From assembly GCF_036226605.1 (NCBI RefSeq), contig NZ_CP109000.1, positions 7,374,501-7,438,500 of the forward strand: a stretch of 64,000 nt of DNA, in the 5' to 3' direction. Below the pieces are notes generated by a model. It worked only from the letters and a program-made list of their open reading frames with translations. It ran no database searches and was not told the DNA's origin. This DNA comes from Streptomyces sp. NBC_00704 (lineage in GTDB: Bacteria; Actinomycetota; Actinomycetes; Streptomycetales; Streptomycetaceae). A program made the translations under genes and the position numbers. Shown here piece after piece: positions 41,865-50,781 of the stretch (position 1 is its first letter; each line of letters begins with the position of its first letter).

Positions 41865-42335
41865 GTGACAACCTCTCCCAGGTCGTCGATGGAAACGCAT
41901 CCCGACATCGTCGCCATGCGCAACCGTCATGAGATGGCGGAGCGGGCCACCAGCACGCCGAAGGCGCAGGCCGTCGAGGCCCTGGCCCTGCTCACCGGCG
42001 TCTACCTGGCGGCCTCCCCCTGGATCGCGGGCTTCCAGAACCTGTCCGCGCTCGCGGTGAACAACCTGATCGTCGGCATCGCGTACGCCCTGCTGATGAG
42101 CGGCGGCTTCGGCCGCGCCTACGAACGCACCCACAGCATGGCGTGGGCGGCCTGCGCGCTGGGCGCGTGGACCATCGTGTCGCCCTGGGTCGTCGCCGGT
42201 GACGTCAGCACGACCAGGACGGTGGTGAACAACGTGATCGTCGGGATCGTCGGCCTGCTGCTGGGCATGGCGGCGAGCGCGATCGCGAACGACCGGGGTC
42301 CCTCGCGGGGCGAGCGAGGGAGGTCCATGCCGTAG
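41865..42335 (+). CDS. SPW-repeat membrane protein
   Basis: 156 residues from GTG 41865, chosen because GGAGGT lies 7 bp before it (an ATG at 41775 overlapping the phosphatase stop is an alternative). Two SPW motifs appear (AASPWIAGF and VSPWVVAG) separated by hydrophobic helices, with the repeated pattern VNN-IVGI. PF03779-type SPW proteins are small integral membrane proteins of unknown role, frequent in stress islands. Four transmembrane segments are predicted. Confidence 0.85.
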   Translation: MTTSPRSSMETHPDIVAMRNRHEMAERATSTPKAQAVEALALLTGVYLAASPWIAGFQNLSALAVNNLIVGIAYALLMSGGFGRAYERTHSMAWAACALGAWTIVSPWVVAGDVSTTRTVVNNVIVGIVGLLLGMAASAIANDRGPSRGERGRSMP

Positions 42336-42348
42336 GGCACGCCGCGAC

Positions 42349-42381
42349 AGCCCGGACCCGGCGCGAACCGGTCCGGGCTGC
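42349..42381 (+). terminator. Hairpin terminator after the SPW gene
   Basis: An 11-bp perfect stem (CAGCCCGGACC at 42349-42359 with GGTCCGGGCTG at 42371-42381) with an 11-nt loop lies 13 bp after the stop codon. Confidence 0.65.
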
Positions 42382-42605
42382 CCCTGTGCCGGGACGTGCG
42401 CGGGGACAGGGGTGGCGCGGCGTTCTGCGCGCCCCGCCATGCTCGTCTGAGAAGCGGTCGCGACAGACGTGCGCGCTGCGTAGATTATGTGACGGTATGT
42501 GGGGAACTCGGTCGGGGCAATCAGCCGCCGAATCCGCTCGGCACACGGATCCGACCACTGAACGGACCGCTGGGCGGGCATTCGGGCACATCCCGAGGAG
42601 CGAAC

Positions 42606-43790
42606 GTGAGTATGCGTATCGGAGTGGAAGAAGAGTTCCACGTCCTGGAGGTGGAGAGCGGGCTCCTGGTGCCGCGCGCCGACGCCGTACTGCGACGGCT
42701 CCCCAAACGGACCTTCACCACCGAACTGCACCGGTCCACGGTCGAGTCCAACAGCGGTGTGCACACGTCCCTCGACGACCTCCACGCAGACCTCGCCGGG
42801 ACGAGACGGCGCCTCGACCGGGCGGCCGCCTCCTCCGGGCTCGCCGTGATGGCCGCGGGCACCGCCCCGCTGGCCCCGGCCGCCTCCGCCCGCCCCACCG
42901 CCGACGCGCGCTACCTCCACATGAGCGAGGAATACCGCAAGGTCGCCGACGAACAGCTCATCTGCGGCGCACAGGTCCACGTGGACGTCCCCGACCGGGA
43001 CACGGCCGTACGCGCCATGTGCACGGTGGCGCCCTGGCTGCCCGTCCTCCTCGCCCTCTCCGCCAGCTCCCCGTTCTGGCAGGGCGCCGACACCGGCTAC
43101 GCGAGCTGGCGCACCCTGCTCTGGCAGCGCTGGCCCACCGCCGGACCGGCCGGATGCTACGCGAACGCCGCCGAGTACGACGCCGCCGTGCAGGACTTCG
43201 TCCGGGCCGGCGTGATCAGCGACGCCGGGATGATCTACTACGACGTCCGCCCCTCCGACCACCTGCGCACCCTCGAACTGCGCATCTGCGACGCCTGCCC
43301 GCGCGCGGAGACCGTCGTGCTCGTCGCCGGCCTCTTCCGCGCCCTCGTCACCGAGGCGCGCGAGCGACTGGAATCCGGCCGCGAGCCGCACTGCGACGGC
43401 CGGCACGAATGGCTGCGCGGCGCCGCCTGGCGGGCCGCCCGCTCCGGCCTCGAAGGAACGCTCGTGGACCCGGAGACCCACCGGGACGCGCCCGCGGAAC
43501 AGGTGCTGCGCAAGCTCCTCGCCCGGCTTCGTCCCGCGCTGGAGGCCCACGGCGACTGGGACACCGTGCGGACCCTCGCGCACCAGGCGCTCGCCGACGG
43601 CAGCGCCGCCCGCCGCATCCGCCGCACCGCCCAGGAGGAGGACCTCCTGGCCTGCGTCGACATGCTCGTCGCCGAGACACGCGGCGAACGCGCGCACCGC
43701 GGCGCCACGCGACCCGTTCCCGCGGGCGGCGCCCGCTCCGCCGCCCGCCCCCGGGCGCTGCCCCAGGTCACCCAGGCCATCGGCCGCTGA
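42606..43790 (+). CDS. ybdK: Carboxylate-amine ligase, YbdK/GCS2 family
   Basis: 394 residues from GTG 42606 (MRIGVEEEFHVLEVESGLLV from the following ATG at 42612), with GAGGAG upstream. GCS2 features include EEEFHVL, TELHRSTVESNSGVH, CGAQVHVDVPDRD, and DVRPSDHLRTLELRICDAC (metal/ATP site). YbdK enzymes have weak glutamate-cysteine ligase activity in vitro; real substrates differ. The gene is followed by an amidotransferase and a peptidase, suggesting it forms the peptide bond of a small dipeptide that is then amidated (inference). Confidence 0.88.
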   Translation: MSMRIGVEEEFHVLEVESGLLVPRADAVLRRLPKRTFTTELHRSTVESNSGVHTSLDDLHADLAGTRRRLDRAAASSGLAVMAAGTAPLAPAASARPTADARYLHMSEEYRKVADEQLICGAQVHVDVPDRDTAVRAMCTVAPWLPVLLALSASSPFWQGADTGYASWRTLLWQRWPTAGPAGCYANAAEYDAAVQDFVRAGVISDAGMIYYDVRPSDHLRTLELRICDACPRAETVVLVAGLFRALVTEARERLESGREPHCDGRHEWLRGAAWRAARSGLEGTLVDPETHRDAPAEQVLRKLLARLRPALEAHGDWDTVRTLAHQALADGSAARRIRRTAQEEDLLACVDMLVAETRGERAHRGATRPVPAGGARSAARPRALPQVTQAIGR

Positions 43791-43858
43791 CGGCCCGGCC
43801 GCCGGCACGCGGACCCGTGTCCCACCCGCTCACCGAACCGCTCAGAAAGGGCTTCATC

Positions 43859-43927
43859 ATGTCCACCAGCACGACCCGGGCTCACGCCTGTCCGCGGAAA
43901 GGGGGCGGTACGCCATGTGCGGTCTGA
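43859..43927 (+). CDS. Candidate 22-residue ORF overlapping the amidotransferase start
   Basis: ATG 43859 is preceded by AGAAAGGG at a suitable distance. The predicted peptide contains MSTSTTRAHACPRKGGG and ends with a second Cys (TPCAV). The stop lies 13 bp inside the next gene, so translation could be coupled. It may be a leader or simply a chance reading frame; no homologue is known to me. Confidence 0.35.
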   Translation: MSTSTTRAHACPRKGGGTPCAV

Positions 43928-45699
43928 GCGGAGAGATCCGCTTCGACGGCCGACGCCCTGATCTGGCGGCCGTCGAGCGCATGAGCGAACGCCTCGCCGA
44001 CCGGGGACCCGACGGCCACGGCGTCTGGACACGGGGCGCGGTGGCCCTCGGACACCGCCGCCTGAAGATCATCGACCTGTCCGACCTGGGCGCCCAGCCG
44101 ATGACGGACGCCCGCGGCGAGATCACCGGCGTCTTCAACGGCTGCGTCTACAACTACCGCGAACTGCGCGACGAACTGCGCGGCCTCGGCCACCGCTTCG
44201 CGTCGACGTCCGACACCGAAGTCGTCCTCAAGGCCTACCTGCAGTGGGGAACCGACTGCGTCCAGCACTTCCACGGCATGTTCGCCTTCGCGCTCGTCGA
44301 GCACCGCAGCGGCCGCGTGGTGCTGGCCCGCGACCGGCTCGGCATCAAGCCGCTCTACCTGTCCGGGACGCCGGACCGCCTGCGGTTCGCCTCGTCGCTG
44401 CCCGCGCTCCTCGCCGCCGGGGACGTGGACACCTCCCTCGACCCGACGGCCGTCCACCAGTACCTCAGCTGGCACGCCACGGTCGCGCCGCCGCGCACCG
44501 TGCTCAACGGCGTGCGCAAACTGCCCCCGGCCACCGTCCGGGTCGTCGAGCCGGACGGCTCCCACCGCGACCACCGCTACTGGCAGCCCTCGTACACGCG
44601 CCGCCCCGAGCACGCCGGCATGGGCGCCAACGAATGGCGCGACGCCGTGCTGGAAGGGCTGCGCACCGCCGTGCGGCGGCGCATGGTCTCCGACGTCCAG
44701 GTCGGCGTCCTGCTCTCCGGCGGACTGGACTCCAGCCTCATCGTGGCGCTGCTCGCCGACGAGGGACAGCGCGACCTGATGACGTTCAGCGTGGGATTCG
44801 AGTCGGAGGGCGGGGAGGAGGGCGACGAGTTCCGCTACTCGGACCTCGTGGCCCGCGAGTTCGCCACCGACCACCGCCGCCTCATGGTGCCCTCCGACCG
44901 GGTCTCCACCGCCCTGGACGGGGCGATCGCCGCCATGAGCGAGCCGATGACCAGCCACGACGTGGTCGCCTTCTACCTGCTGTCCGAACAGGTGTCGAAG
45001 GACGTCAAGGTCGTGCAGAGCGGACAGGGCGCCGACGAGGTGTTCGCCGGCTACCACTGGTACCCGGAACTGGCCGCGGCCGCCCGCGAGGACGAACCCG
45101 AGCAGTACGCCGAGACCTACTTCGACCGGCCGCACGCCGACTTCGCCCGCATCCTCCAGCCGCACATGCTGCCCCCCGAGGACGTCTCGGGACGCTTCGT
45201 CCGCGAGCACATGGCGGTCCCCGGCGCCGAGACCGCGCTGGACGCGGCGCTGCGCCTCGACACGCACGTGATGCTGGTCGACGACCCCGTCAAGCGCGTC
45301 GACAACATGACCATGGCCTGGGGCCTGGAGGCCCGCGTGCCCTTCCTCGACCACGAGCTGGTGGAACTGGCCGCCGCCTGCCCGCCTGAACTCAAACTCG
45401 CCGACGGCGGCAAGGGCGTCCTCAAGGAGGCCGGCCGCAAGCTCCTGCCGCGCGAGGTCGTCGACCGCCCCAAGGGCTACTTCCCGGTCCCGGCGATCCG
45501 CCACATGGCCGGTCCCGTCCTGGAGCGCGTGCGCGAGGCGCTGCGGGCGCCCGAGGCGAAGGAACGCGGGCTGTTCCAGCAGTCCTACGTCGACGAACTG
45601 CTCGCGGCGCCCGACCACCACCGGACCAAGCGCGGAGCGAACGCCCTGTGGCAGACGGCTTTGCTGGAGATATGGCTTCAGACACACGGAATCAGGTGA
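43915..45699 (+). CDS. asnB: N-acetylglutaminylglutamine-type amidotransferase (AsnB family)
   Basis: 594 residues. The start MCGL places the N-terminal nucleophile at Cys2; the glutaminase domain (1-190) has RGPDGHG, ALGHRRLKIIDLS and NGCVYNYREL. The synthetase domain has the PP-loop LLSGGLDSS (about 265), and LVDDPVKRVDNMTMAWGLEARVPFLDHELVELA. The length and VKRVDNMTMAWGLEARVPFLD segment favour the amidotransferase that makes N-acetylglutaminylglutamine amide over housekeeping AsnB. It lies between a YbdK ligase and a peptidase, with a GTGA overlap to the latter, so the three form an operon that probably makes and recycles an amidated dipeptide. Confidence 0.85.
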   Translation: MCGLSGEIRFDGRRPDLAAVERMSERLADRGPDGHGVWTRGAVALGHRRLKIIDLSDLGAQPMTDARGEITGVFNGCVYNYRELRDELRGLGHRFASTSDTEVVLKAYLQWGTDCVQHFHGMFAFALVEHRSGRVVLARDRLGIKPLYLSGTPDRLRFASSLPALLAAGDVDTSLDPTAVHQYLSWHATVAPPRTVLNGVRKLPPATVRVVEPDGSHRDHRYWQPSYTRRPEHAGMGANEWRDAVLEGLRTAVRRRMVSDVQVGVLLSGGLDSSLIVALLADEGQRDLMTFSVGFESEGGEEGDEFRYSDLVAREFATDHRRLMVPSDRVSTALDGAIAAMSEPMTSHDVVAFYLLSEQVSKDVKVVQSGQGADEVFAGYHWYPELAAAAREDEPEQYAETYFDRPHADFARILQPHMLPPEDVSGRFVREHMAVPGAETALDAALRLDTHVMLVDDPVKRVDNMTMAWGLEARVPFLDHELVELAAACPPELKLADGGKGVLKEAGRKLLPREVVDRPKGYFPVPAIRHMAGPVLERVREALRAPEAKERGLFQQSYVDELLAAPDHHRTKRGANALWQTALLEIWLQTHGIR

Positions 45700-47981
45700 G
45701 CGGCGACCGCGCCGGCCGCACCGGCGCGCCGCCCGCCGCCCCGCCGGGCGGCGTGCGCGCGCTGACGTTCCGCCCTGCCCTCACCCGGCCCGCGGACCCG
45801 CCGTCCCCGGACGCCGACGCGGGGAGCGCCGGGTGCGCCGCCGCACCGGCCCTCGTGCCGCTGCCCGACGCGGCCGGCCCGCGCGACGCGGTGAGCCGGC
45901 TGCGCTCGCACGGTTGCTGGTACCCCTCGGCCGCCGCCGACGGCGCCGAGGCCGCCTTCATCTGCGACCGGGGCGGCGTGCCCCAGCTGTGGGCGGGCCC
46001 GGTCGGCGCCGGCGAGGTGCGGCTGCTCGACTCCTCGCCGGATCCGGTCACCGAGGTCTCCTGGTCGCCGGACGGCCGCTGGATCGCCTACACCACCGCA
46101 CCGGGCGGCGGCGAGCACACCCGCGTGCTGTGCGTGCGGCCCGACGGCAGCGGCCGGCGCGTCCTGGCCGGCGCCGACCCCGACAGCACCGCCCACCTGG
46201 GCTGCTGGGCGCACGACGGCTCCGCCCTCGCCGTCACGGTCGCCGCGCCCGCCGCACGCCCCTTCGACGACGGCCAGAAGCGCCCGCCCCCGGAGCACGC
46301 CCCGGGCGACGGCCACCCCGACGCCGTCCTCCCGTCCGCCGGCTGGACGGACCGGGACGGTCACGCCACGCTCCTCGGCCGAGCCGTCTACGACGCCGCG
46401 ACGGCGACGGGAGCGCCGACCGCGGGAGGAGAGACGGACGGGGGAGGGGACCCGGACGGGATCCGCCGGAGCGGCGTCCCGGCCGCGGGAGCGGCCGTAC
46501 GGGCCGACGGCGGACTGTCGGTGTACCTGATCGACCCCGACGGCCACACCTCGCCCGTGCTGCTCACCACCGAGACGCACGCGGCCACCCTGCGCGCCTG
46601 CGACCTCAGCCGCGACGGCCGGTTCGTGCTCCTGCGCCGGGGCCCGCGCGGCCGGCGCGAGGCGGTGGTGCGGCGCACGGACGACTCCACGACGACCTTC
46701 GCGCTGCCCGTCGCCGACGGAGACCCCTGGATCGGCAGGTTCTCACCCGACGGCCGCACCCTGTGGCTGCGCAGCAACGCCGGCCGGGAGTACGCGGCGC
46801 TCCTCGCGGTGGTCCTCGACGGCGACGGCGCCCCGGCCGGGACGTCCGTCGTCGCGGAGCGGCAGGACAGCGACCTCGAACTCCTGACCGTGGCCCACGA
46901 CGGCCGCACCGTCGCCCTGGCCTGGAACGCCCAGGGCGCGAGCGAGCTGGAACTCGTCGAGACCTCCGCGGCACCGCACGCCGGGCGGCGCCCCGCCCCC
47001 GACGCCACCGGCCCCGCCCGACCGGTGCCGCTGCCCCACGAGGTCGTCACCCGCGTCACCGGGGCCGGCGCCGGACGCCTCCTGCTGGCGCTGTCCGGGT
47101 CCCAGCGCCGGCCGGGCGTGTGGTGGGCCCACGGGGGCGTGTCCCTGCTGCGCACGCCCTGGTCGTCGAAGGACGAGGACGCCGTCGCCCCGGGCCGTTC
47201 GCCCGTCCGGCCCGTCCCGCTGCGGCTCACGGCCCGCGACGGCCTGCCCCTGAGCGGCTGGTACTACAGGGCGCCCGGACGCCCCGCGGGCGAGCCCGCG
47301 CCCTGCGTGATCCATCTGCACGGCGGGCCCGAGGAACAGGAACGCCCGGTCCTCCATCCGCTGTACCACGAGCTGACCGGGCGCGGCCTGGACGTGTTCG
47401 CACCCGACGTGCGCGGCTCCTCCGGCCACGGCCGGTCGTTCGTCGACGCCGACCTCGGCGCCGGCCGCTTCGCCGCGCTGGACGACGTGGCCGACTGCGC
47501 GGCCCACGCGGTGACGGCCGGCCCCGCCGACCCGACGCGGCTGGCCGTCATGGGCCGCTCCTACGGCGGCTACCTCACGTTCGCCTCACTCGTGTGGCAC
47601 CCGGAACTGTTCCGCACCGGCGTCGCCGTCTGCGGCATGTCGGACCTCCTGACGTTCTTCGCGGGCACCGAGCCCTGGCTCGCGGAGTCGGCGGCGCACA
47701 AGTACGGCCACCCTGAGCGCGACCGCGAGCTGCTGCGCGCCCTGTCGCCCATGAGCCGCGTCGACGCGCTGCGGGTCCCGGTGCTCGCCGTGCACGGTGA
47801 GCACGACACCAACGTGCCCGTGCAGGAGTCCCGGCAGTTCGTCCGCGCGGCCCGCGAGCGGGGCGTCGCCGCCGAGCTGCTCACCCTGCGCGACGAGGGC
47901 CACGACTTCCTGCGGGCGGACAACCGCCGGCTGTTCCGCCGCAGCGCCGCGGACTGGCTGGAACGCCATCTGCGCCGGTGA
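45696..47981 (+). CDS. S9-family prolyl oligopeptidase-like peptidase
   Basis: 761 residues from GTG 45696, which overlaps the amidotransferase stop. An N-terminal TolB-like beta-propeller (about 60-460; repeats such as VSWSPDGRWIAYTT and GRFSPDGRTLWLR) precedes an alpha/beta-hydrolase domain (about 500-760). HLHGGPEEQ, the nucleophile GRSYGGYLTF (Ser near 622), the Asp in VHGEHDTNVPV and His in DEGHDFL are all present. It probably cleaves short peptides or acylated amino acids in the cytoplasm. In this operon it may degrade the dipeptide made by the ligase and amidotransferase. An ATG at 45672 is possible but less likely. Confidence 0.88.
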   Translation: MSGDRAGRTGAPPAAPPGGVRALTFRPALTRPADPPSPDADAGSAGCAAAPALVPLPDAAGPRDAVSRLRSHGCWYPSAAADGAEAAFICDRGGVPQLWAGPVGAGEVRLLDSSPDPVTEVSWSPDGRWIAYTTAPGGGEHTRVLCVRPDGSGRRVLAGADPDSTAHLGCWAHDGSALAVTVAAPAARPFDDGQKRPPPEHAPGDGHPDAVLPSAGWTDRDGHATLLGRAVYDAATATGAPTAGGETDGGGDPDGIRRSGVPAAGAAVRADGGLSVYLIDPDGHTSPVLLTTETHAATLRACDLSRDGRFVLLRRGPRGRREAVVRRTDDSTTTFALPVADGDPWIGRFSPDGRTLWLRSNAGREYAALLAVVLDGDGAPAGTSVVAERQDSDLELLTVAHDGRTVALAWNAQGASELELVETSAAPHAGRRPAPDATGPARPVPLPHEVVTRVTGAGAGRLLLALSGSQRRPGVWWAHGGVSLLRTPWSSKDEDAVAPGRSPVRPVPLRLTARDGLPLSGWYYRAPGRPAGEPAPCVIHLHGGPEEQERPVLHPLYHELTGRGLDVFAPDVRGSSGHGRSFVDADLGAGRFAALDDVADCAAHAVTAGPADPTRLAVMGRSYGGYLTFASLVWHPELFRTGVAVCGMSDLLTFFAGTEPWLAESAAHKYGHPERDRELLRALSPMSRVDALRVPVLAVHGEHDTNVPVQESRQFVRAARERGVAAELLTLRDEGHDFLRADNRRLFRRSAADWLERHLRR

Positions 47982-48356
47982 GGGGGTTGGTCGGGCGGCG
48001 CCGGGCCGGGGCCGGAGGAAGGGGGGCCGGGGCGGGGAAGGCAAGAGGCAGGCGGCGGCGCTCGACCTCCCCAGGCATCGCGCCGCCACCTGCCGACCGG
48101 CTCCGGCTACCCCGCGATCCGCGCTCTACTCCCACGTGTTCCTCTTTGCTCGACAAGTGACCCCCGACCGCTCGCCATTGACCGCCCACCGCTCGCCGAT
48201 GACCGCCCGCCGATCACTGTCGTCCGCTTACGGGCGCCGGCCTGTCCGCCGCGCCCGCGGCTCCCCGGAGCGTCCACGGGTTTCCCAGAACCTTCGGGGA
48301 TTCCCAGGGCTCCCAACGTCTCCCACGGGTCCGCATCCAGACTGGGCGCGGTGCGT
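47982..48356. other. 375-bp gap between convergent genes
   Basis: Purine-rich at 47990-48050. At 48160-48215 there are three imperfect copies of a ~20-bp unit around ACCGCTCGCC/TGACCGCCC, and from 48265 to 48330 several TTCCCAG/TCCCA copies. No gene, promoter or clear hairpin is evident. Confidence 0.5.
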
Positions 48357-49211
48357 TCACGCGCCCGTGAGTCCACCGGCGGCGCGTGCCGCCCCGCACT
48401 CGCGGGCGCGCGAGCGGCGCCGGCGCGCCCGGTCCGCCGCCCGCAGCCAGACCGCCCCGAGCACCAGGGCCAGGGCCGCCTCGACCACGTCGCCGCCGTA
48501 GTACATCAGCCGGGCCCCCTGGTGCAGATCGGCCGCCGCGAAGCGCACGCCGGGCGGTCCCGCGGCGTACAGGGTCTTCGCCAGGACCGCGTGGGCGGCC
48601 CCGGCCGCCAGCAGCGTGCCGCCGCGCAGGGCGACGCTCCGGGGCCGGCGCACCGGGTCGATCTGGCACACGGCGAAGGAGAAGAGCAGACCGGCCGCCA
48701 GCAGATGCGCGTGCAGCAGCCCGTCGTACAGCGGACGCCCGTGCACGGCCGCGAACAGCCCCGTCCGGTACAGCAGCCACATGCCGCCGACGTCCACCAC
48801 CGCGGCCACCGGCGGGAAGACGAGCGCGCCGACGACCCGCGTGTGCGTGAGACCCACCAGAGCCCGGCGCGCCCGACCGGGGGACAGACAGCGCAGGGCG
48901 AGCGTCACCGGACGCGCGGACACGAGCAGCAGCGGGGCCGCCATGCCGACGAGCAGGTGCCGGACCATGTGGCCCGTGAACGGACCGTCCGGCAGCGCGC
49001 CCACCGCCGCCCACACGAGCAGGAGGCACCCGGCTGCGAACCGGGCGTCCCGCCACCGGGGCCAGCCGTCCCCCCGGCCGCGCAGCCGTGCCGCGCCCGC
49101 CGTGTAGGCGACCGCGGCGGCCAGTACGACCAGTGCGGCCAGCACGGTCAGGGCGGCCGACGCCCCGCCCGCCACGGGAGCCGTCCCCGGATGGACGTGC
49201 GCGAGGGTCAC
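48357..49211 (-). CDS. Cytochrome c oxidase assembly factor CtaG-like membrane protein (caa3_CtaG)
   Basis: 284 residues with seven to eight predicted transmembrane helices (for example AALTVLAALVVLAAAVAYTA and AALALVLGAVWLRAA). Characteristic motifs are GHMVRHLLVGMAAPLLLVS, WLLYRTGLF, HAHLLAAGLLFSF and DLHQGARLMYYGGDVVEA. CtaG-like proteins insert copper in oxidase assembly in Bacillus; many actinobacterial paralogues are of unknown role. GTG 49211 overlaps the DUF2243 stop (GTGA). Confidence 0.87.
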   Translation of the reverse strand: MTLAHVHPGTAPVAGGASAALTVLAALVVLAAAVAYTAGAARLRGRGDGWPRWRDARFAAGCLLLVWAAVGALPDGPFTGHMVRHLLVGMAAPLLLVSARPVTLALRCLSPGRARRALVGLTHTRVVGALVFPPVAAVVDVGGMWLLYRTGLFAAVHGRPLYDGLLHAHLLAAGLLFSFAVCQIDPVRRPRSVALRGGTLLAAGAAHAVLAKTLYAAGPPGVRFAAADLHQGARLMYYGGDVVEAALALVLGAVWLRAADRARRRRSRARECGAARAAGGLTGA

Positions 49212-49684
49212 GAGGCCGGCCCGCCCCGGCTCCGGCGGTTCGCCCGCACCACCAGCACACCGCCGAGGAGCAGCAGGACCAGGCCGCCCGCGTTCCAGCC
49301 CCAGTCGTAGGGCGCGAGGTCGACGCCGTAGCGGACCTGGTGCACCCGCAGCACCTTGTGGTCCACGAGCCCGTCGAACAGCTGGAAGGCCCCCAGCCCC
49401 AGGAAGAACCCCGCCCACGCGTGGGGAGGCGAGAGGTCCCGGCGCCGGCGCAGATCGGCGAACAGGAAGAACCCGGCGACGAGCGCCAGCAGCTCCGCCG
49501 TGTGCAGCAACCCGTCCGACAGCAGGCCCACGGCCGTGGTGGACCGGTCGTAGAAGTGATGCCAGGCCAGGATCTGGTGGAAGACGATCTCGTCGACCGC
49601 GGCCATCACCGCCGCACCGATCAGCGCGCACACCGCCGTCGACCGCCCCCGACCGTCCCGCGCGGCCTCCCGCACCCCGCTCAT
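49208..49684 (-). CDS. DUF2243 membrane protein
   Basis: 158 residues with four transmembrane helices. DUF2243 markers are AAVDEIVFHQILAWHHFYD, LLSDGLLHT, GFFLGLGAFQLFDGLVDHKVL and HQVR. It is the upstream partner of the CtaG-like gene (4-bp overlap), an association widely seen in bacteria. Conserved His/Asp residues suggest metal handling, which is inference. It is divergent from rsbQ. Confidence 0.88.
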   Translation of the reverse strand: MSGVREAARDGRGRSTAVCALIGAAVMAAVDEIVFHQILAWHHFYDRSTTAVGLLSDGLLHTAELLALVAGFFLFADLRRRRDLSPPHAWAGFFLGLGAFQLFDGLVDHKVLRVHQVRYGVDLAPYDWGWNAGGLVLLLLGGVLVVRANRRSRGGPAS

Positions 49685-49839
49685 CCGCGCACCGCGCCGG
49701 CCGCGCCGTGCGTTCCGGCAGGCCGCGCGCCGGGTCGCGGTGCGCGCTCGGCCCTGGACGGCGTCCGTTCCCTCATGACCGGCCTCCCCATCGGGATCGG
49801 GTGTGGTGCGTCGCGTGCGCGCGAGGCTCTCCTGGTGGC

Positions 49840-49863
49840 GGCTCCCGCGGGCGGCCCGGGTAC
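49840..49863 (+). promoter_or_regulatory. Weak SigB-like promoter before rsbQ
   Basis: GGCT (49840-49843), 14 bp, GGGTAC (49858-49863), 114 bp upstream of the rsbQ ATG. The -10 is exact but the -35 is poor. Confidence 0.3.
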
Positions 49864-49977
49864 CCCGGCCGGGCCACGGTCACTCCGCCGCCGTGCCGCC
49901 GTCGCTCCGCCGCCCGGCAGGCCGGCGGCGAGACCGGGCCGCGGAGGTCCCCGGCCGTGGATGGCAGGATGGTTGGT

Positions 49978-50781
49978 ATGGACATCCGTCGCAGGAACAA
50001 CATCCGGATCACCGGCCGCCCGGACGGACCGACGGTGGTGCTGGCGCACGGCTTCGGCTGCGACCAGAACATGTGGCGTCTGACCGTCCCCGCCCTGGAG
50101 GAGCACTACCGGGTCGTGCTGTTCGACTACGTCGGCTCCGGCGGATCGGAGCTGAGCGCGTGGGACGAGAAGCGGTACTCGTCCCTCGCGGGCTACGCCC
50201 AGGACGTCGTGGACGTCTGCGAGGAACTGGACCTGCGTGACGCGGTCCTGGTCGGGCACTCGGTCAGCGCCATGGTGGGAGTGCTGGCCGCGCGTGCGGC
50301 GCCGGAGCGGATCGGATCGCTGGTGATGGTGGCCCCGTCGCCGTGCTACATCGACTCCGACGGCTACCGCGGCGGCTTCAGCGCGGAGGACATCGACGAG
50401 CTGCTGGAATCTCTGGAATCGAACTACCTGGGCTGGTCCGCCGCCATGGCACCGGTGATCATGGGCAACCCCGATCGGCCGGAACTCGGCGAGGAGCTGA
50501 CCAACAGCTTCTGCGCCACCGACCCCGAGATCGCCCGGGTCTTCGCCCGGACCACGTTCCTGTCCGACTCCCGCGACGATCTCGAGAGCGTCACCGTGCC
50601 GACCCTGGTCCTGGAATGCGCCTCGGACGTCATCGCCCCGCGCGAGGTCGGCGCCTATGTGCACGCCCGGATCCCCGGCTCCGCCCTGGTGACGCTTCAG
50701 GCCACCGGGCACTGCCCCCAGCTGTCGGCGCCGCGGGAGACCAACGCCGCCATCCTCGGCTTCCTGCGCGGCCTGCGGTGA
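49978..50781 (+). CDS. rsbQ: RsbQ-like alpha/beta hydrolase
   Basis: 267 residues. It shows LAHGFGCDQNMWRLTVP, FDYVGSGGSELSAWD, nucleophile GHSVSAMVG (Ser94), Asp in LECASDVIAP and His in QATGHCPQLSAP, which match Bacillus RsbQ and the related D14/KAI2 hydrolases. RsbQ supplies a signal to the phosphatase RsbP in energy stress. Its stop overlaps the next ATG (TGATG), whose product is an RsbP-like PAS phosphatase. An ATG at 49969 is an alternative start. Confidence 0.9.
   Translation: MDIRRRNNIRITGRPDGPTVVLAHGFGCDQNMWRLTVPALEEHYRVVLFDYVGSGGSELSAWDEKRYSSLAGYAQDVVDVCEELDLRDAVLVGHSVSAMVGVLAARAAPERIGSLVMVAPSPCYIDSDGYRGGFSAEDIDELLESLESNYLGWSAAMAPVIMGNPDRPELGEELTNSFCATDPEIARVFARTTFLSDSRDDLESVTVPTLVLECASDVIAPREVGAYVHARIPGSALVTLQATGHCPQLSAPRETNAAILGFLRGLR

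Noticed and set aside
43859..43927. Reading the micro-ORF plus AsnB-like protein as a lasso-peptide or other RiPP cluster
   Set aside because: The amidotransferase is of the NAGGN type with an N-terminal nucleophile, and no leader peptidase or RRE gene is present.
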